A stretch of 64,000 nt of DNA. Source: Streptomyces parvulus (lineage in GTDB: Bacteria > Actinomycetota > Actinomycetes > Streptomycetales > Streptomycetaceae). The position numbers and the translations under genes were made by a program. Positions 43,723 through 52,561 of this stretch are shown here, piece by piece (within the stretch, counting starts at the first letter, position 1; every line of letters begins with the position of its first letter). The DNA lies in the NCBI RefSeq assembly GCF_014648855.1, contig NZ_BMRX01000016.1, forward strand, positions 124,001-188,000, given 5' to 3'. The notes under the pieces were generated by a model that did not search any database, was not told the origin of the DNA, and saw only the letters and a list, made by a program, of their open reading frames with translations.

Positions 43723-44409
43723 GTGCTGAGAAGAATTCTGGTGGTCGACGACGAGCCCGAGGTGCGGGCCGCCGTCGAGGACGGCCTCACCGTCGAGGGC
43801 TACGCGGTCCGGGGCGCCGCCGACGGCCTCGCGGCCCTCTCCGAGGTCGCCGCCTGGCAGCCGGACGCCGTGGTCGTCGACGTGATGATGCCGGTGCTGG
43901 ACGGCCTCGCGTTCTGCCGCCGGCTGCGCGGTGTCGGCGACCGCACCCCGGTGCTGGTGCTGACCGCGCTGGACTCGGTGAGCGAACGCGTCGACAGGCT
44001 GGACGCCGGCGCCGACGACTACCTGGTCAAGCCGTTCGCCCTGGACGAGCTGACCGCGCGAGTACGGGCGCTGCTGCGCCGGGCGGACACCGGCCCCCAG
44101 GACCCCGGCGGCCTCCTGACCTACGCCGACCTGGTGGTGGACCCGGACACCCGGACCGGGCGGCGCGGCGAGCGGCGCATCGAGTTCAGCCGGACGGAGT
44201 TCGCGCTCCTGGAGCAGCTGCTGCGCCACCCCGGACAGGTCCTCACCCGGGAGACCCTCTTCGAACGGGTCTGGGGGCACGACTTCGGTCCCGGCTCCAA
44301 CTCCCTGGCCGTCTACGTCGGTTACCTGCGCCGCAAGCTGGAGGCGGAGGGTGAACCGCGGCTCGTGCACACCGTGCACGGCGTCGGCTACCGGCTGGGC
44401 GCGGCGTGA
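43723..44409 (+). CDS. OmpR/PhoB family response regulator
   Basis: The 228-residue protein has a receiver domain (RRILVVDDEPEVR, phospho-acceptor aspartate in VVVDVMMPVLDG at about residue 51, lysine in DYLVKPFALDEL). It also has a C-terminal winged helix (ARIEFSRTEFALL-type, here RIEFSRTEFALLEQLLRHPG, and YVGYLRRKLEAEG). GTG start. The kinase gene overlaps its end (GTGA). Likely target: its own operon and the divergent MurG-like/epimerase pair. Confidence 0.93.
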   Translation: MLRRILVVDDEPEVRAAVEDGLTVEGYAVRGAADGLAALSEVAAWQPDAVVVDVMMPVLDGLAFCRRLRGVGDRTPVLVLTALDSVSERVDRLDAGADDYLVKPFALDELTARVRALLRRADTGPQDPGGLLTYADLVVDPDTRTGRRGERRIEFSRTEFALLEQLLRHPGQVLTRETLFERVWGHDFGPGSNSLAVYVGYLRRKLEAEGEPRLVHTVHGVGYRLGAA

Positions 44410-45812
44410 GCGGGCCGACGCGGTTCGTGCCGCGTCCCCGCCGGCTGCGCTCCCGGCTGGCGCTGGCGGCCTCGGCGGCCGTCGTCCTGGTGACCGTCGG
44501 CGTCTGCACCGCCGCGTTCTTCGTCCTGCGCTACAAGCTCTACCAGCAGGTCGACCAGAACCTCGCCCAGTCGGCGACCCTCGTCGCCCAGCAGACCCGC
44601 GAGGACGGGCCGGCCGTGCTCCGCGGCGAGTGCCGCTTCCTGGGCGCCCCGGCCTGCGCCCAGACGGTGCCGCCCGACCCGGCCGACGACCCGGCCGAAC
44701 CGTACGTCCTGCCCGTGTCCCCGGCCGTCCGCGAGGTGGCGGCCGGCCGCCGGGCGCCCTACTACCGCGACACCACCGTCGCCGGGCACCCCGCGCGCAT
44801 GCTGACCACCACGTTCGGCGACGGCACCGCCGTGCAGGTCGCACTGCGCTCCGACGTCGCCGAGCGCGGCGTGCACCAGGCGGCCTGGCTGCTCGGCGGC
44901 ATCGGCGCGGCGGGCGTGGCCGTCGCCGGCGCGCTCGGCTACGCCGTCGCCCGGACCGGCCTCGCCCCCGTCACCCGCCTCACGGCCACGGCGGAGCGGG
45001 TCGCCGCCACCCGCGACCCGAGCCACCGCATCGACCTGCCCGCCGGGCGGAGTTCCGGCGGGCACCGGGACGACGAGGTCACGCGGCTCGCGACGACGTT
45101 CAACACGATGCTGGACGAGCTGGAGCGCTCGGTGACCGCGCAGCGCCGGCTCATCGCCGACGCCTCGCACGAGCTGCGCACGCCGCTGACCGCCCTGCGC
45201 ACCAACGCCGAACTCCTCACCCGCGCCGAGCGCCTGCCCGCCGACCGGCGCGAACGGGCGGCCGGCGCCCTGGTCCGGCAACTGGAGGACGTCACCACCC
45301 TGGTCAACGACCTCATCGAGCTGGCCCGCGACGAGGAACCCCAGCCGCTCCTCGAACAGGTCGACCTCGCCGCGCTCACCCGGCACACCGTCGCCCGCGC
45401 CCGCGAACGCTGGCCCGGTGTCACCTTCACCCTGGCCGTCCCGAGCCCCCGGGCCGCCGTGCCGCGCCCCGGCATCCCGTCCCGGCTGGCCCGGCTGCTG
45501 GGCAACCTCCTCGACAACGCGGCCAAGTTCAGCCCGCCCGGCGGCACCGTCGAAGTCGTCCTCACGCCGCGGGAGCTGACCGTCCGCGACCACGGGCCCG
45601 GCATCGCCGACCAGGACCTCCCGCACATCTTCGACCGCTTCTACCGGGCGCCGTCCGCCCGCGCGCTGCCCGGTTCCGGCCTCGGGCTGGCCATGGCCCG
45701 CCAGATCGCCCGGACGCACGGCGCCGAACTCACCGCCGAGCGGGCGCCCGGCACGGGAGCGCTGTTCCGGCTCGCCCTCGGCACCGGCCCCCCGGCCGGC
45801 GTCAGCTCCTGA
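44406..45812 (+). CDS. Sensor histidine kinase
   Basis: The 468-residue membrane kinase has two membrane helices (about residues 20-42 and 160-182) around a ~115-residue extracellular sensor with two cysteines. HAMP follows, then the phospho-acceptor ADASHELRTPLTALRTNAEL (His at about 258). The ATPase domain shows an N-box GNLLDNAAKFSPPGG, G1 VRDHGPGIADQDL, DRFYRAPSARALPGSGLGLA. It phosphorylates the upstream regulator, to which it is coupled by GTGA. The stimulus may be envelope stress, given the divergent MurG-like gene. Its end overlaps the convergent GntR gene by 11 bases. Confidence 0.93.
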   Translation: MSGPTRFVPRPRRLRSRLALAASAAVVLVTVGVCTAAFFVLRYKLYQQVDQNLAQSATLVAQQTREDGPAVLRGECRFLGAPACAQTVPPDPADDPAEPYVLPVSPAVREVAAGRRAPYYRDTTVAGHPARMLTTTFGDGTAVQVALRSDVAERGVHQAAWLLGGIGAAGVAVAGALGYAVARTGLAPVTRLTATAERVAATRDPSHRIDLPAGRSSGGHRDDEVTRLATTFNTMLDELERSVTAQRRLIADASHELRTPLTALRTNAELLTRAERLPADRRERAAGALVRQLEDVTTLVNDLIELARDEEPQPLLEQVDLAALTRHTVARARERWPGVTFTLAVPSPRAAVPRPGIPSRLARLLGNLLDNAAKFSPPGGTVEVVLTPRELTVRDHGPGIADQDLPHIFDRFYRAPSARALPGSGLGLAMARQIARTHGAELTAERAPGTGALFRLALGTGPPAGVSS

Positions 45813-46587
45813 CCAGCAGCTGGAAGTCGAACGCGTACCGGGACGCCCGGTAGACGTGCGTCCCGAACTCGACCGGCCGCCCGGTGTCGTCGTACGCCGT
45901 GCGCCGCATCGTGAGCAGCGCGGCGCCCTCCCGCTCCTCCAGGCGCTCGGCCTCCTCGCGGGTGGCGATGCGCGCCCCGACGGTCTGGCGGGCGCTGTGC
46001 AGGGTGATCCCGCGGGCGCGCATCAGCCGGTACAGGCCGGTCGACTCCAGCCGGGCGTCGTCAAGCGGCAGCAGACCGGCGGGGAGGTAGTTGCACAGCA
46101 GGGCCACCGGCCGGCCGTGGGTCAGGCGCAGCCGCTCCAGGACGGTGACCTCGGTGCCCTCCGCGACTCCGAGGGCCGCCGCGGCGTCGGCGGGGGCCGG
46201 GGCCCCCTCGTGACGCACCACCACCGTGCCGGGGCCCTGCCCGGCCGCCTCCAGGTCGTCGTACAGACTGCTCAGTTCCAGCGGGCGCTTGACCTGGCTG
46301 TGCACGACCTGGGTGCCGACGCCGCGCCGGCGCACCAGCAGCCCCTTGTCGACCAGGGACTGGATGGCCTGGCGGACGGTGGGCCGGGACAGGCCCAGGC
46401 GGACGGAGAGGTCGACCTCGTTGCCGAGCAGGTTCCCCGGCGTGAGGACGCCCTGCTCTATCGCCGCCTCCAGCTGCTGGGCCAGCTGGTGGTAGAGCGG
46501 CACCGGACTGCTCCGGTCGAGGGCGAAGTCCAGGGTGCTCAGCGCGGGGGCGGTCACGGCACGTGCGGGGTCGCCGGGCCTCGCCAT
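45802..46587 (-). CDS. GntR family regulator of the inositol operon (HutC type)
   Basis: The 261-residue protein has an N-terminal GntR winged helix (SPVPLYHQLAQQLEAAIEQG, LSVRLGLSRPTVRQAIQSLV; about residues 28-95) and a C-terminal UTRA ligand domain ending in FGTHVYRASRYAFDFQLL. The ATG follows GGAGG by seven bases. It is the last gene of the operon iolC-aldolase-iolB-iolD-gntR, 32 bases after iolD. It is therefore probably the local repressor responding to an inositol breakdown intermediate. The palindrome at 51385-51406 is a candidate binding site. Confidence 0.9.
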   Translation of the reverse strand: MARPGDPARAVTAPALSTLDFALDRSSPVPLYHQLAQQLEAAIEQGVLTPGNLLGNEVDLSVRLGLSRPTVRQAIQSLVDKGLLVRRRGVGTQVVHSQVKRPLELSSLYDDLEAAGQGPGTVVVRHEGAPAPADAAAALGVAEGTEVTVLERLRLTHGRPVALLCNYLPAGLLPLDDARLESTGLYRLMRARGITLHSARQTVGARIATREEAERLEEREGAALLTMRRTAYDDTGRPVEFGTHVYRASRYAFDFQLLVRS

Positions 46588-46619
46588 GGACGTACCTCCG
46601 TTGCGTAGGTGACGGGGTG

Positions 46620-48488
46620 TCAGAGGTGATGGCGCCGGTCGGCGACCGCCTGCTCGTACCGTGCGCGGGCGCCGGTGGCGGCGTCGCGGGCGGACACCTC
46701 GGCCACCGGCACGTCCCACCAGGCCTGCGCCCCGGGGGCGTCGCCGGCGACGGTCTCGACGTACACGCAGGTCGGCCGGGTCGCCGCGCGGGCCGTCGAC
46801 AGCGCCTCGCGCAGCTCCCGCACCGTCTTGGCGCGCAGCACGTCCATGCCGAGGCTGGCCGCGTTGGCGGCGAGGTCGACGGGGAGCGGGGCGCCGGTGA
46901 AGCTGCCGTCGGCCGCGCGGTGGCGGTAGTCGGTGCCGAAGCGCTCGGCGCCCACCGACTCGGACAGGCCGCCGATCGAGGCGTAGCCGTGGTTCTGCAC
47001 CAGGACGAGCTTGACCGGCAGTTCCTCCTGCACGGCGGTGACGATCTCGGTCGGGTTCATCAGGTAGGTGCCGTCGCCCACCAGGGCCCACACCGGGACG
47101 CCCGGCGCGGCCTGCTGGACGCCGAGCGCGGCCGGGATCTCGTAGCCCATGCAGGAGTAGCCGTACTCCAGGTGGTACTGGCGCGGCGAGCGGGAGCGCC
47201 ACAGCTTGTGCAGGTCGCCGGGGAGCGAACCGGCCGCGTTGATCACCACGTCCTCGTCGCCGACCACCGCGTCCAGCGCGCCCAGCACCTGCGTCTGGGT
47301 CGGCACCGCGTTCTCGTCGTCGGCCCGCAGCGCCGCTCGCACGGTCTCCTCCCAGCGGGCCCGGCCGGCCCGGTACTCGTCCTCGTACGACGACGGCACC
47401 CGGTGTCCGGACAGCGCCCCGGTGAGCGCCGTGAGCCCCGCGCGCGCGTCGCAGACCAGGGTGCGGGCGGCCAGCTTGTGGGCGTCGAAGGCGGTGATGT
47501 TGAGGTTCAGGAAGCGGACGCCCGGGTCCTGGAAGAGGGTGCCGGAGGCGGTGGTGAAGTCCGAGTACCGGGTGCCGACGCCGATCACCAGGTCGGCGGT
47601 GCGCGCCAGGTCGTCGGCGACGGCGGTGCCGGTGTGGCCGATGCCGCCGAGGTCGGCCGGGTGGTCGTGGCGCAGGGACCCCTTGCCCGCCTGGGTGGAC
47701 GCGACCGGGATGCCGGTGGCGTCCACCAGCGCCTCCAGGGCGGCCTCCGCCTCGCCGTGGTGGACGCCGCCGCCCGCGACGATCAGCGGGCGCCGGGCGG
47801 CCCGCAACGCCCTTACCGCATCGGCCAGTTCCTCGGGGTCGGGCGCGGGGCGCCGTACCCGCCAGACGCGGTCGGCGAAGAACTCCTCCGGCCAGTCGAA
47901 GGCCTCCGCCTGCACGTCCTGCGGCAGCGCGAGCGTGACCGCGCCGGTCTCGGCCGGGTCCGCCAGCACCCGCATCGCCCGCGGCGCGGAGGCGAGCAGG
48001 GCCTCGGGGCGGCTGATCCGGTCGAAGTACCGGGATACGGGGCGCAGGGCGTCGTTGACCGACACGTCGGCCTCCGACGGGTGCTCCAGCTGCTGGAGCA
48101 GGGGATCGGCGGCGTGCGAGGCGAAGTAGTCGCCGGGCAGCAGCAGGACCGGCAGGCGGTTGACCGTCGCCAGGGCCGCGCCGGTGACCAGATTGGTGGC
48201 GCCGGGGCCGATGGACGTCGTCACGGCCTGCGCGGAGAGGCGGTTGAGGTGGCGGGCGTGGCCCACGGCCGCGTGCACCATGGCCTGTTCGCTGCGGCCC
48301 TGGTGGAAGGGCATGACGTCGCCGTACTCCACGAGGGCCTGGCCGACGCCGGCCACGTTGCCGTGGCCGAAGATGCCCCAGGTCCCGGCGACCAGCCGGT
48401 GGCGCACGCCGTCGCGCTCGGTGTACTGCGCGGCCAGGAAGCGCACCAGGGCCTGGGCGGTGGTCAGTCGGCGGGTGGCGGCGCTCAT
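46620..48488 (-). CDS. iolD: 3D-(3,5/4)-trihydroxycyclohexane-1,2-dione hydrolase
   Basis: The 622-residue thiamine-diphosphate enzyme opens the inositol-derived ring to 5-deoxyglucuronate. It has the TPP-enzyme layout: N-terminal PYR domain (AGTWGIFGHGNVAGVGQALVE, GRSEQAMVHAAVGHA, SIGPGATNLVTGAA), a central domain and a C-terminal TPP-binding domain with the motif GDGTYLMNPTEIVTAVQE. FGHGNV and the Met/Glu-rich middle identify IolD among acetolactate synthase relatives. The ATG overlaps the iolB stop (ATGA). It has a good AGAGG ribosome site. Confidence 0.94.
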   Translation of the reverse strand: MSAATRRLTTAQALVRFLAAQYTERDGVRHRLVAGTWGIFGHGNVAGVGQALVEYGDVMPFHQGRSEQAMVHAAVGHARHLNRLSAQAVTTSIGPGATNLVTGAALATVNRLPVLLLPGDYFASHAADPLLQQLEHPSEADVSVNDALRPVSRYFDRISRPEALLASAPRAMRVLADPAETGAVTLALPQDVQAEAFDWPEEFFADRVWRVRRPAPDPEELADAVRALRAARRPLIVAGGGVHHGEAEAALEALVDATGIPVASTQAGKGSLRHDHPADLGGIGHTGTAVADDLARTADLVIGVGTRYSDFTTASGTLFQDPGVRFLNLNITAFDAHKLAARTLVCDARAGLTALTGALSGHRVPSSYEDEYRAGRARWEETVRAALRADDENAVPTQTQVLGALDAVVGDEDVVINAAGSLPGDLHKLWRSRSPRQYHLEYGYSCMGYEIPAALGVQQAAPGVPVWALVGDGTYLMNPTEIVTAVQEELPVKLVLVQNHGYASIGGLSESVGAERFGTDYRHRAADGSFTGAPLPVDLAANAASLGMDVLRAKTVRELREALSTARAATRPTCVYVETVAGDAPGAQAWWDVPVAEVSARDAATGARARYEQAVADRRHHL

Positions 48489-49381
48489 GCGGACCTCTCC
48501 GGTGCGGTGTAGAGGGGGAGTCGGGGGTCGACGGGCTGAGCCGGCCAGGTGTCGCGGATCCAGGCGTGCCCGGGGTGGTCGCTGATCAGCCAGGCGCGTT
48601 CGGCCTCCGGGCCCGCCATGACGTTCAGGTAGTACATGTCGTGGCCGGGGACGGCCATCGACGGTCCGTGCCAGCCGTCGGGGATGAGGACCACGTCGCC
48701 GTCGCGCACCTCGGCCAGCACGTCCGTGCCCTGCCCCCGCCCGGACGGCGAGACCCGCTGGTAGCCGAGGCCGGGGGTGCCGTCGTGGGCCGCGAACTCG
48801 AAGTAGTAGATCTCCTCCAGCACCGACTCCTCGCCGGGGCGGTGCTCGTCGTGCTTGTGGGGCGGGAAGGACGACCAGTTGCCGCCCGGGGTGAGCACCT
48901 CGACCGCGATGAGCCGGTCGCACTCGAACACCCCGGCCGCGCCGAAGTTGTTGACCTGCCGCGAGCAGTTCCCGCTGCCGCGCAGCTCCACCGGCACCGC
49001 GGACGCCGGGCCGTAGCGGGCGGGCAGGCGGCGGGTGCAGCGGGCGCCGGTGAGGGCGAAGCGGCCCCCGCCCGGGGAGGTCACGGTCGTCCGGGCGTCG
49101 CGCGGCACGTAGGCGAAGTCGCTCACGCCGCTGAACACGCTGTCGCGGCCGGTGAGTTCGAAGGTCTCCTGGCCGAAGTCGTCGGCGGTGGCCACGGTGC
49201 AGCCGCCGCTCAGGGGCAGGACGATCCACTCGCTGTCGCCGCTGTCGAAGGTGTGGCCGCCGCCGGGCGGCAGGGTCAGCACCCGCAGACCGGAGTAGCC
49301 CCAGCCGGCGCTCTCGGGGGTCACTTCCACGGCGTACGGGCCGTCCGCGGCCGCCTTGCCCGCGGGAAGGTGGTGGGTCAT
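48485..49381 (-). CDS. iolB: 5-deoxy-glucuronate isomerase
   Basis: The 298-residue bicupin enzyme isomerises 5-deoxyglucuronate to 5-dehydro-2-deoxygluconate. Marks are SGDSEWIVLPLSGGCTV, the metal-binding FPPHKHDEHRPGEESVLEEIYY and DGWHGPSMAVPGHDMYYLNVMAG. The ATG at 49381 follows GAGGAG by seven bases. A GTG at 49444 overlapping the aldolase stop would add a repetitive acidic leader encoded by the 9-base repeats. Its stop overlaps the iolD start. Confidence 0.93.
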   Translation of the reverse strand: MTHHLPAGKAAADGPYAVEVTPESAGWGYSGLRVLTLPPGGGHTFDSGDSEWIVLPLSGGCTVATADDFGQETFELTGRDSVFSGVSDFAYVPRDARTTVTSPGGGRFALTGARCTRRLPARYGPASAVPVELRGSGNCSRQVNNFGAAGVFECDRLIAVEVLTPGGNWSSFPPHKHDEHRPGEESVLEEIYYFEFAAHDGTPGLGYQRVSPSGRGQGTDVLAEVRDGDVVLIPDGWHGPSMAVPGHDMYYLNVMAGPEAERAWLISDHPGHAWIRDTWPAQPVDPRLPLYTAPERSA

Positions 49382-49392
49382 CGTCCGCTCCT

Positions 49393-49425
49393 CGGTCTCT
49401 GCGGTCTCTGCGGTCTCTGCGGTCT
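49393..49425. repeat. Tandem 9-base repeat CGGTCTCTG before iolB
   Basis: Three perfect copies (49393-49419) and a partial fourth lie between the aldolase stop and the iolB ATG. Read on the - strand in the iolB frame they encode repeated Ala-Glu-Thr. Copy number could vary by slippage. Confidence 0.9.
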
Positions 49426-49440
49426 TTTCGCTCTCCTCGG

Positions 49441-50328
49441 TCACAGCAGTCCGACGGCCGTGTCCACCGCCTGTTCGACGCTGCCCTCGGCCGGGTAGAG
49501 CAGCGAGCGGCCGACGACCATGCCCTGCACGGTGGGCAGTCTGAGCGCCTTGCGCCAGCGTTCGTAGGCGGCGCTCTGGTCGGCGGGCGAGACGCCTATG
49601 TCGCCGCCGAGCAGGACGGCGGGCAGCGTGGAGGTCTCCAGGACCTCGCCCATGTCCTCCGGGTCGTCGGTGACGGGCAGCTTCAGCCAGGTGTAGGCGG
49701 ACGTGCCGCCCAGGCCGGAGGCGATGGCGACGGACCGGGTGACGGCCTCGGCGGACAGGTCGTTGCGCACCCGGCCGTCCACCCGCCGGGAGATGAAGGG
49801 CTCCACGAACAGCGGCAGCCGGCGCTCCGCCATGGCGTCCACGGCGCGGGCGGCGGCCTCCATGGTGGTCAGCGAGCCGGGATCGCCGTAGTCGACGCGC
49901 AGCAGCAGCTTCCCCGCGTCGAACCGCAGCCGGGCGAGGTCCTCGGCGCGGTGCCCGGTGAAGCGGTCGTCCATCTCGAAGGCGGCGCCCGCGAGCCCGC
50001 CGCGGTTCATCGACCCCATGACGACCTTGTTCTCCAGCACCCCGAGGAGCAGCAGGTCGTCGAGTACGTCGGCGGTGGCGAGCACGCCGTCCACGCCCGG
50101 CCGGGACAGCGCGGTGCACAGGCGCTCCAGCAGGTCGGCCCGGTTGGCCATGGCGAGCCGGCGGTCGCCGACGCCGAGCGAGCCGCGGGCCGGGTGGTCG
50201 GCCGCCACGATCATCAGCCGGCCGGAGTCGCCGATCAGCGGCCGGCGGGTCCGGCGGGCCGCGGCCTCGGCGACCGCCTCCGGATGCCGGACTCTGACCG
50301 AGGTGAGGTCGGGGATGCTGAGGGACAA
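49441..50328 (-). CDS. Class I aldolase-like TIM barrel of the inositol operon (Cgl0159 type)
   Basis: The 295-residue protein is a (beta/alpha)8 aldolase-fold protein: LMIVAADHPARGSLGVGD, LATADVLDDLLLLGVLENKVV, LLLRVDYGDPGSLTTMEAA and YTWLKLPVTDDPEDMGEV, whose lysine is a Schiff-base candidate. Relatives in actinobacterial iol clusters stand where IolJ would be, so it probably cleaves 2-deoxy-5-keto-gluconate 6-phosphate to dihydroxyacetone phosphate and malonate semialdehyde. TTG start chosen for GGAG seven bases upstream. It lies 14 bases after iolC. Confidence 0.82.
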   Translation of the reverse strand: MSLSIPDLTSVRVRHPEAVAEAAARRTRRPLIGDSGRLMIVAADHPARGSLGVGDRRLAMANRADLLERLCTALSRPGVDGVLATADVLDDLLLLGVLENKVVMGSMNRGGLAGAAFEMDDRFTGHRAEDLARLRFDAGKLLLRVDYGDPGSLTTMEAAARAVDAMAERRLPLFVEPFISRRVDGRVRNDLSAEAVTRSVAIASGLGGTSAYTWLKLPVTDDPEDMGEVLETSTLPAVLLGGDIGVSPADQSAAYERWRKALRLPTVQGMVVGRSLLYPAEGSVEQAVDTAVGLL

Positions 50329-50342
50329 GACGGGGCTCCGTT

Positions 50343-51305
50343 TCAGGGAGTGGCTCGCGCGAGGAGGTCGTCGACCTCGGCCCCGGTGGGCATCGCGGAG
50401 GAGCAGGCGAGACGGGAGGCGACGAGGGCGCCGGCCGCGTTGGCGTACCGCATGATCCGCTCCAGCTCCCAGCCGGAGAGCAGACCGTGGCAGAGGGCGC
50501 CGCCGAACGCGTCGCCCGCGCCGAGGCCGTTGACCACCTCGACCGGCACCGGCTCCACCTCGGCGGCGCGGCCGTCGCGGTGCACGGCCAGGACGCCTTT
50601 CGGGCCCTGCTTGACCACGGCCAGCTCCACCCCGGCCGCGAGCAGCGCCTCGGCGCAGGCGCGCGGCTCGCGGACGCCGGTGGCGACCTCGCACTCCTCC
50701 AGGTTGCCGACCGCGACGGTCGCGTGCCGCAGCGCCTCGGCGTAGTGGGGGCGGGCCTGGTCGGGGTCGGACCAGAACATCGGCCGCCAGTCCAGGTCGA
50801 AGACGGTGGTGCCGGCCTTGGCGCGGTGGGCGAGCGCCGCCAGCGTCGCCGTGCGGCTCGGCTCCTCGCTCAGCCCCGTGCCGGTCATCCAGAAGATGCG
50901 GGCGGCGCGGACCGCGTCCAGGTCCAGCTCCTCCGGGTGGATCTCCAGGTCGGGAGCCTTGGGGCGGCGGTAGAAGTACAGGGGGAAGTCGTCCGGCGGG
51001 AAGATCTCGCAGAACGTCACCGGCGTCGGGTGGGCGGCCACCGGGGTCACCCAGCGGTCGTCGACGCCGAACTCCTGGAGCGCCCGGTGCAGATAGCCGC
51101 CGAAGGGGTCGTCGCCGGTCCGCGTGATGACGGCCGCGGCGCGGCCGAGCCGGGCGGCGGCGACCGCCACGTTCGAGGCCGAACCGCCGAGGAACTTGCC
51201 GAACGTCTCGACCTCCGCCAGGGGTACGCCCGTCTGCAGGGGATACAGATCGACCCCGATGCGGCCCATCGTGATCAGATCGAAACGCGGGACTGACTCG
51301 GCCAT
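50343..51305 (-). CDS. iolC: 5-dehydro-2-deoxygluconokinase
   Basis: This 320-residue PfkB sugar kinase phosphorylates 5-dehydro-2-deoxygluconate. Marks are the N-terminal MGRIGVDLYPLQTGVPLAEV typical of IolC, FGKFLGGSASNVAVAAARLG, FDLDWRPMFW, and the ATP/catalytic motif VNGLGAGDAFGGALCHGL with the base aspartate. AGGAG precedes the ATG. It is the first gene of the leftward operon, directly behind the divergent promoter region. Confidence 0.93.
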   Translation of the reverse strand: MAESVPRFDLITMGRIGVDLYPLQTGVPLAEVETFGKFLGGSASNVAVAAARLGRAAAVITRTGDDPFGGYLHRALQEFGVDDRWVTPVAAHPTPVTFCEIFPPDDFPLYFYRRPKAPDLEIHPEELDLDAVRAARIFWMTGTGLSEEPSRTATLAALAHRAKAGTTVFDLDWRPMFWSDPDQARPHYAEALRHATVAVGNLEECEVATGVREPRACAEALLAAGVELAVVKQGPKGVLAVHRDGRAAEVEPVPVEVVNGLGAGDAFGGALCHGLLSGWELERIMRYANAAGALVASRLACSSAMPTGAEVDDLLARATP

Positions 51306-51369
51306 GTGCGACGCTCCTCGGGCTGGGCGGGGGCCTGCCGCCTCCCAGGTGTATGACTCCTGGACGACG

Positions 51370-51435
51370 CTGTCAATAGTTTGTACTTACATTCGGACCT
51401 GTGAGTGAAATGATGTCTTGACAAAGTATTGACAG
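51370..51435. promoter_or_regulatory. Divergent inositol promoter region with symmetric -35 elements and operator palindrome
   Basis: CTGTCAATA (51370-51378) and TATTGACAG (51427-51435) are perfect inverted copies. Each contains TTGACA facing its own operon, iolC to the left and the transporter to the right. A further TTGACA lies at 51418-51423. Between them ACTTACA (51385-51391) and TGTGAGT (51400-51406) form a 6-of-7 inverted repeat, a candidate GntR operator that could silence both directions. The -10 elements are weak and not assigned. Confidence 0.65.
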
Positions 51436-51538
51436 CAGGCGTCCCAAGGACTTGTATCCGGTCCCAGCGCAACAGCCGTTCTTCTCGGTCAGGCACACGG
51501 CTTCCCGTCGCACAGTCGCACAGTGAGGTGCAGGAAAG

Positions 51539-52561
51539 ATGGACCGCTCTTCGCACGCCCGCTCCCGCAGATTCGCCCCCGCCGTGGCTCTCGCCGCCGC
51601 CGCGGCCCTGACCCTGGCCGGCTGCTCCAGCGGCTCGGGAGGGAAGAAGGCCGACGAGGAGGGGGACTCGGGCGCCTCCGCGGGCAAGGCGAACACCCCT
51701 CGTATGACCGTCGCCCTGGTGACCCATCAGGCGCCGGGCGACACCTTCTGGGACATCGTCCGCAAGGGCGCCGAGGCCGCGGCCGCCAAGGACAACGTCA
51801 AGCTCGTCTACTCCGCCGACCCGAACGCCGGCAACCAGGCCAACCTGGTGCAGAACGCGATCGACCAGAAGGTCGACGGCATCGCCGTCACCCTCGCCAA
51901 GCCGGACGCGCTGAAGGGCGTCCTCGGCAAGGCGGAGAAGGCCGGCATACCCGTCGTCGGGCTCAACTCCGGTCTGGCGGACTGGAAGGAGCTCGGCCTG
52001 ATGGAGTTCTTCGGCCAGGACGAGACCGTGGCCGGCGAGGCGCTCGGCAAGCGGCTCAACGAGGACGGCGCCAAGAAGGCCGTCTGCGTGATCCACGAGC
52101 AGGGCAACGTCGGCCTGACCCAGCGCTGCGAGGGCGTGAAGAAGACCTTCGAGGGGTCGATCGAGAACCTCTACGTCAACGGCACCGACATGCCCTCGGT
52201 GAAGTCGACCGTCACCGCCAAGCTCAAGCAGGACGGCGCCATCGACCACCTCGTCACCCTCGGCGCCCCCTTCGCCATGACGGCCGTGCAGTCCGTGGAC
52301 GAGTCCGGCAGCGAGGCCAAGGTCGCCACCTTCGACCTCAACAAGGAGCTGACCGGCGCCATCGAGAAGGGCGACATCGAGTTCGCCGTCGACCAGCAGC
52401 CCTACCTCCAGGGCTACCTGGCCGTCGACGGACTCTGGCTCTACAAGAACAACGGCAACTACAGCGGCGGCGGCGAGCAGCCCGTGCTGACCGGCCCGGC
52501 CTTCGTCGACGAGTCCAACGTGAAGACGGTCGCCGACTTCGCCTCGAAGGGCACCCGGTGA
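51539..52561 (+). CDS. Sugar (inositol) ABC transporter substrate-binding lipoprotein
   Basis: The 340-residue protein has a lipoprotein signal (lipobox LAGC, residues ~26-29), a low-complexity linker and a type I sugar-binding domain like RbsB/IbpA: VALVTHQAPGDTFWDIVRKG, AAAAKDNVKLVYSADPN, AIDQKVDGIAVTLAKPDA and FAVDQQPYLQGYLAVDGL. It is anchored outside the membrane and delivers the ligand to the permease. The setting makes myo-inositol the likely ligand. AGGAAAG precedes the ATG. It leads a four-gene operon. Confidence 0.92.
   Translation: MDRSSHARSRRFAPAVALAAAAALTLAGCSSGSGGKKADEEGDSGASAGKANTPRMTVALVTHQAPGDTFWDIVRKGAEAAAAKDNVKLVYSADPNAGNQANLVQNAIDQKVDGIAVTLAKPDALKGVLGKAEKAGIPVVGLNSGLADWKELGLMEFFGQDETVAGEALGKRLNEDGAKKAVCVIHEQGNVGLTQRCEGVKKTFEGSIENLYVNGTDMPSVKSTVTAKLKQDGAIDHLVTLGAPFAMTAVQSVDESGSEAKVATFDLNKELTGAIEKGDIEFAVDQQPYLQGYLAVDGLWLYKNNGNYSGGGEQPVLTGPAFVDESNVKTVADFASKGTR

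Noticed and set aside
48485..50119. Single fused aldolase-IolB protein
   Set aside because: The aldolase stop at 49441 is in a different frame. IolB has its own strong ribosome site at 49381.
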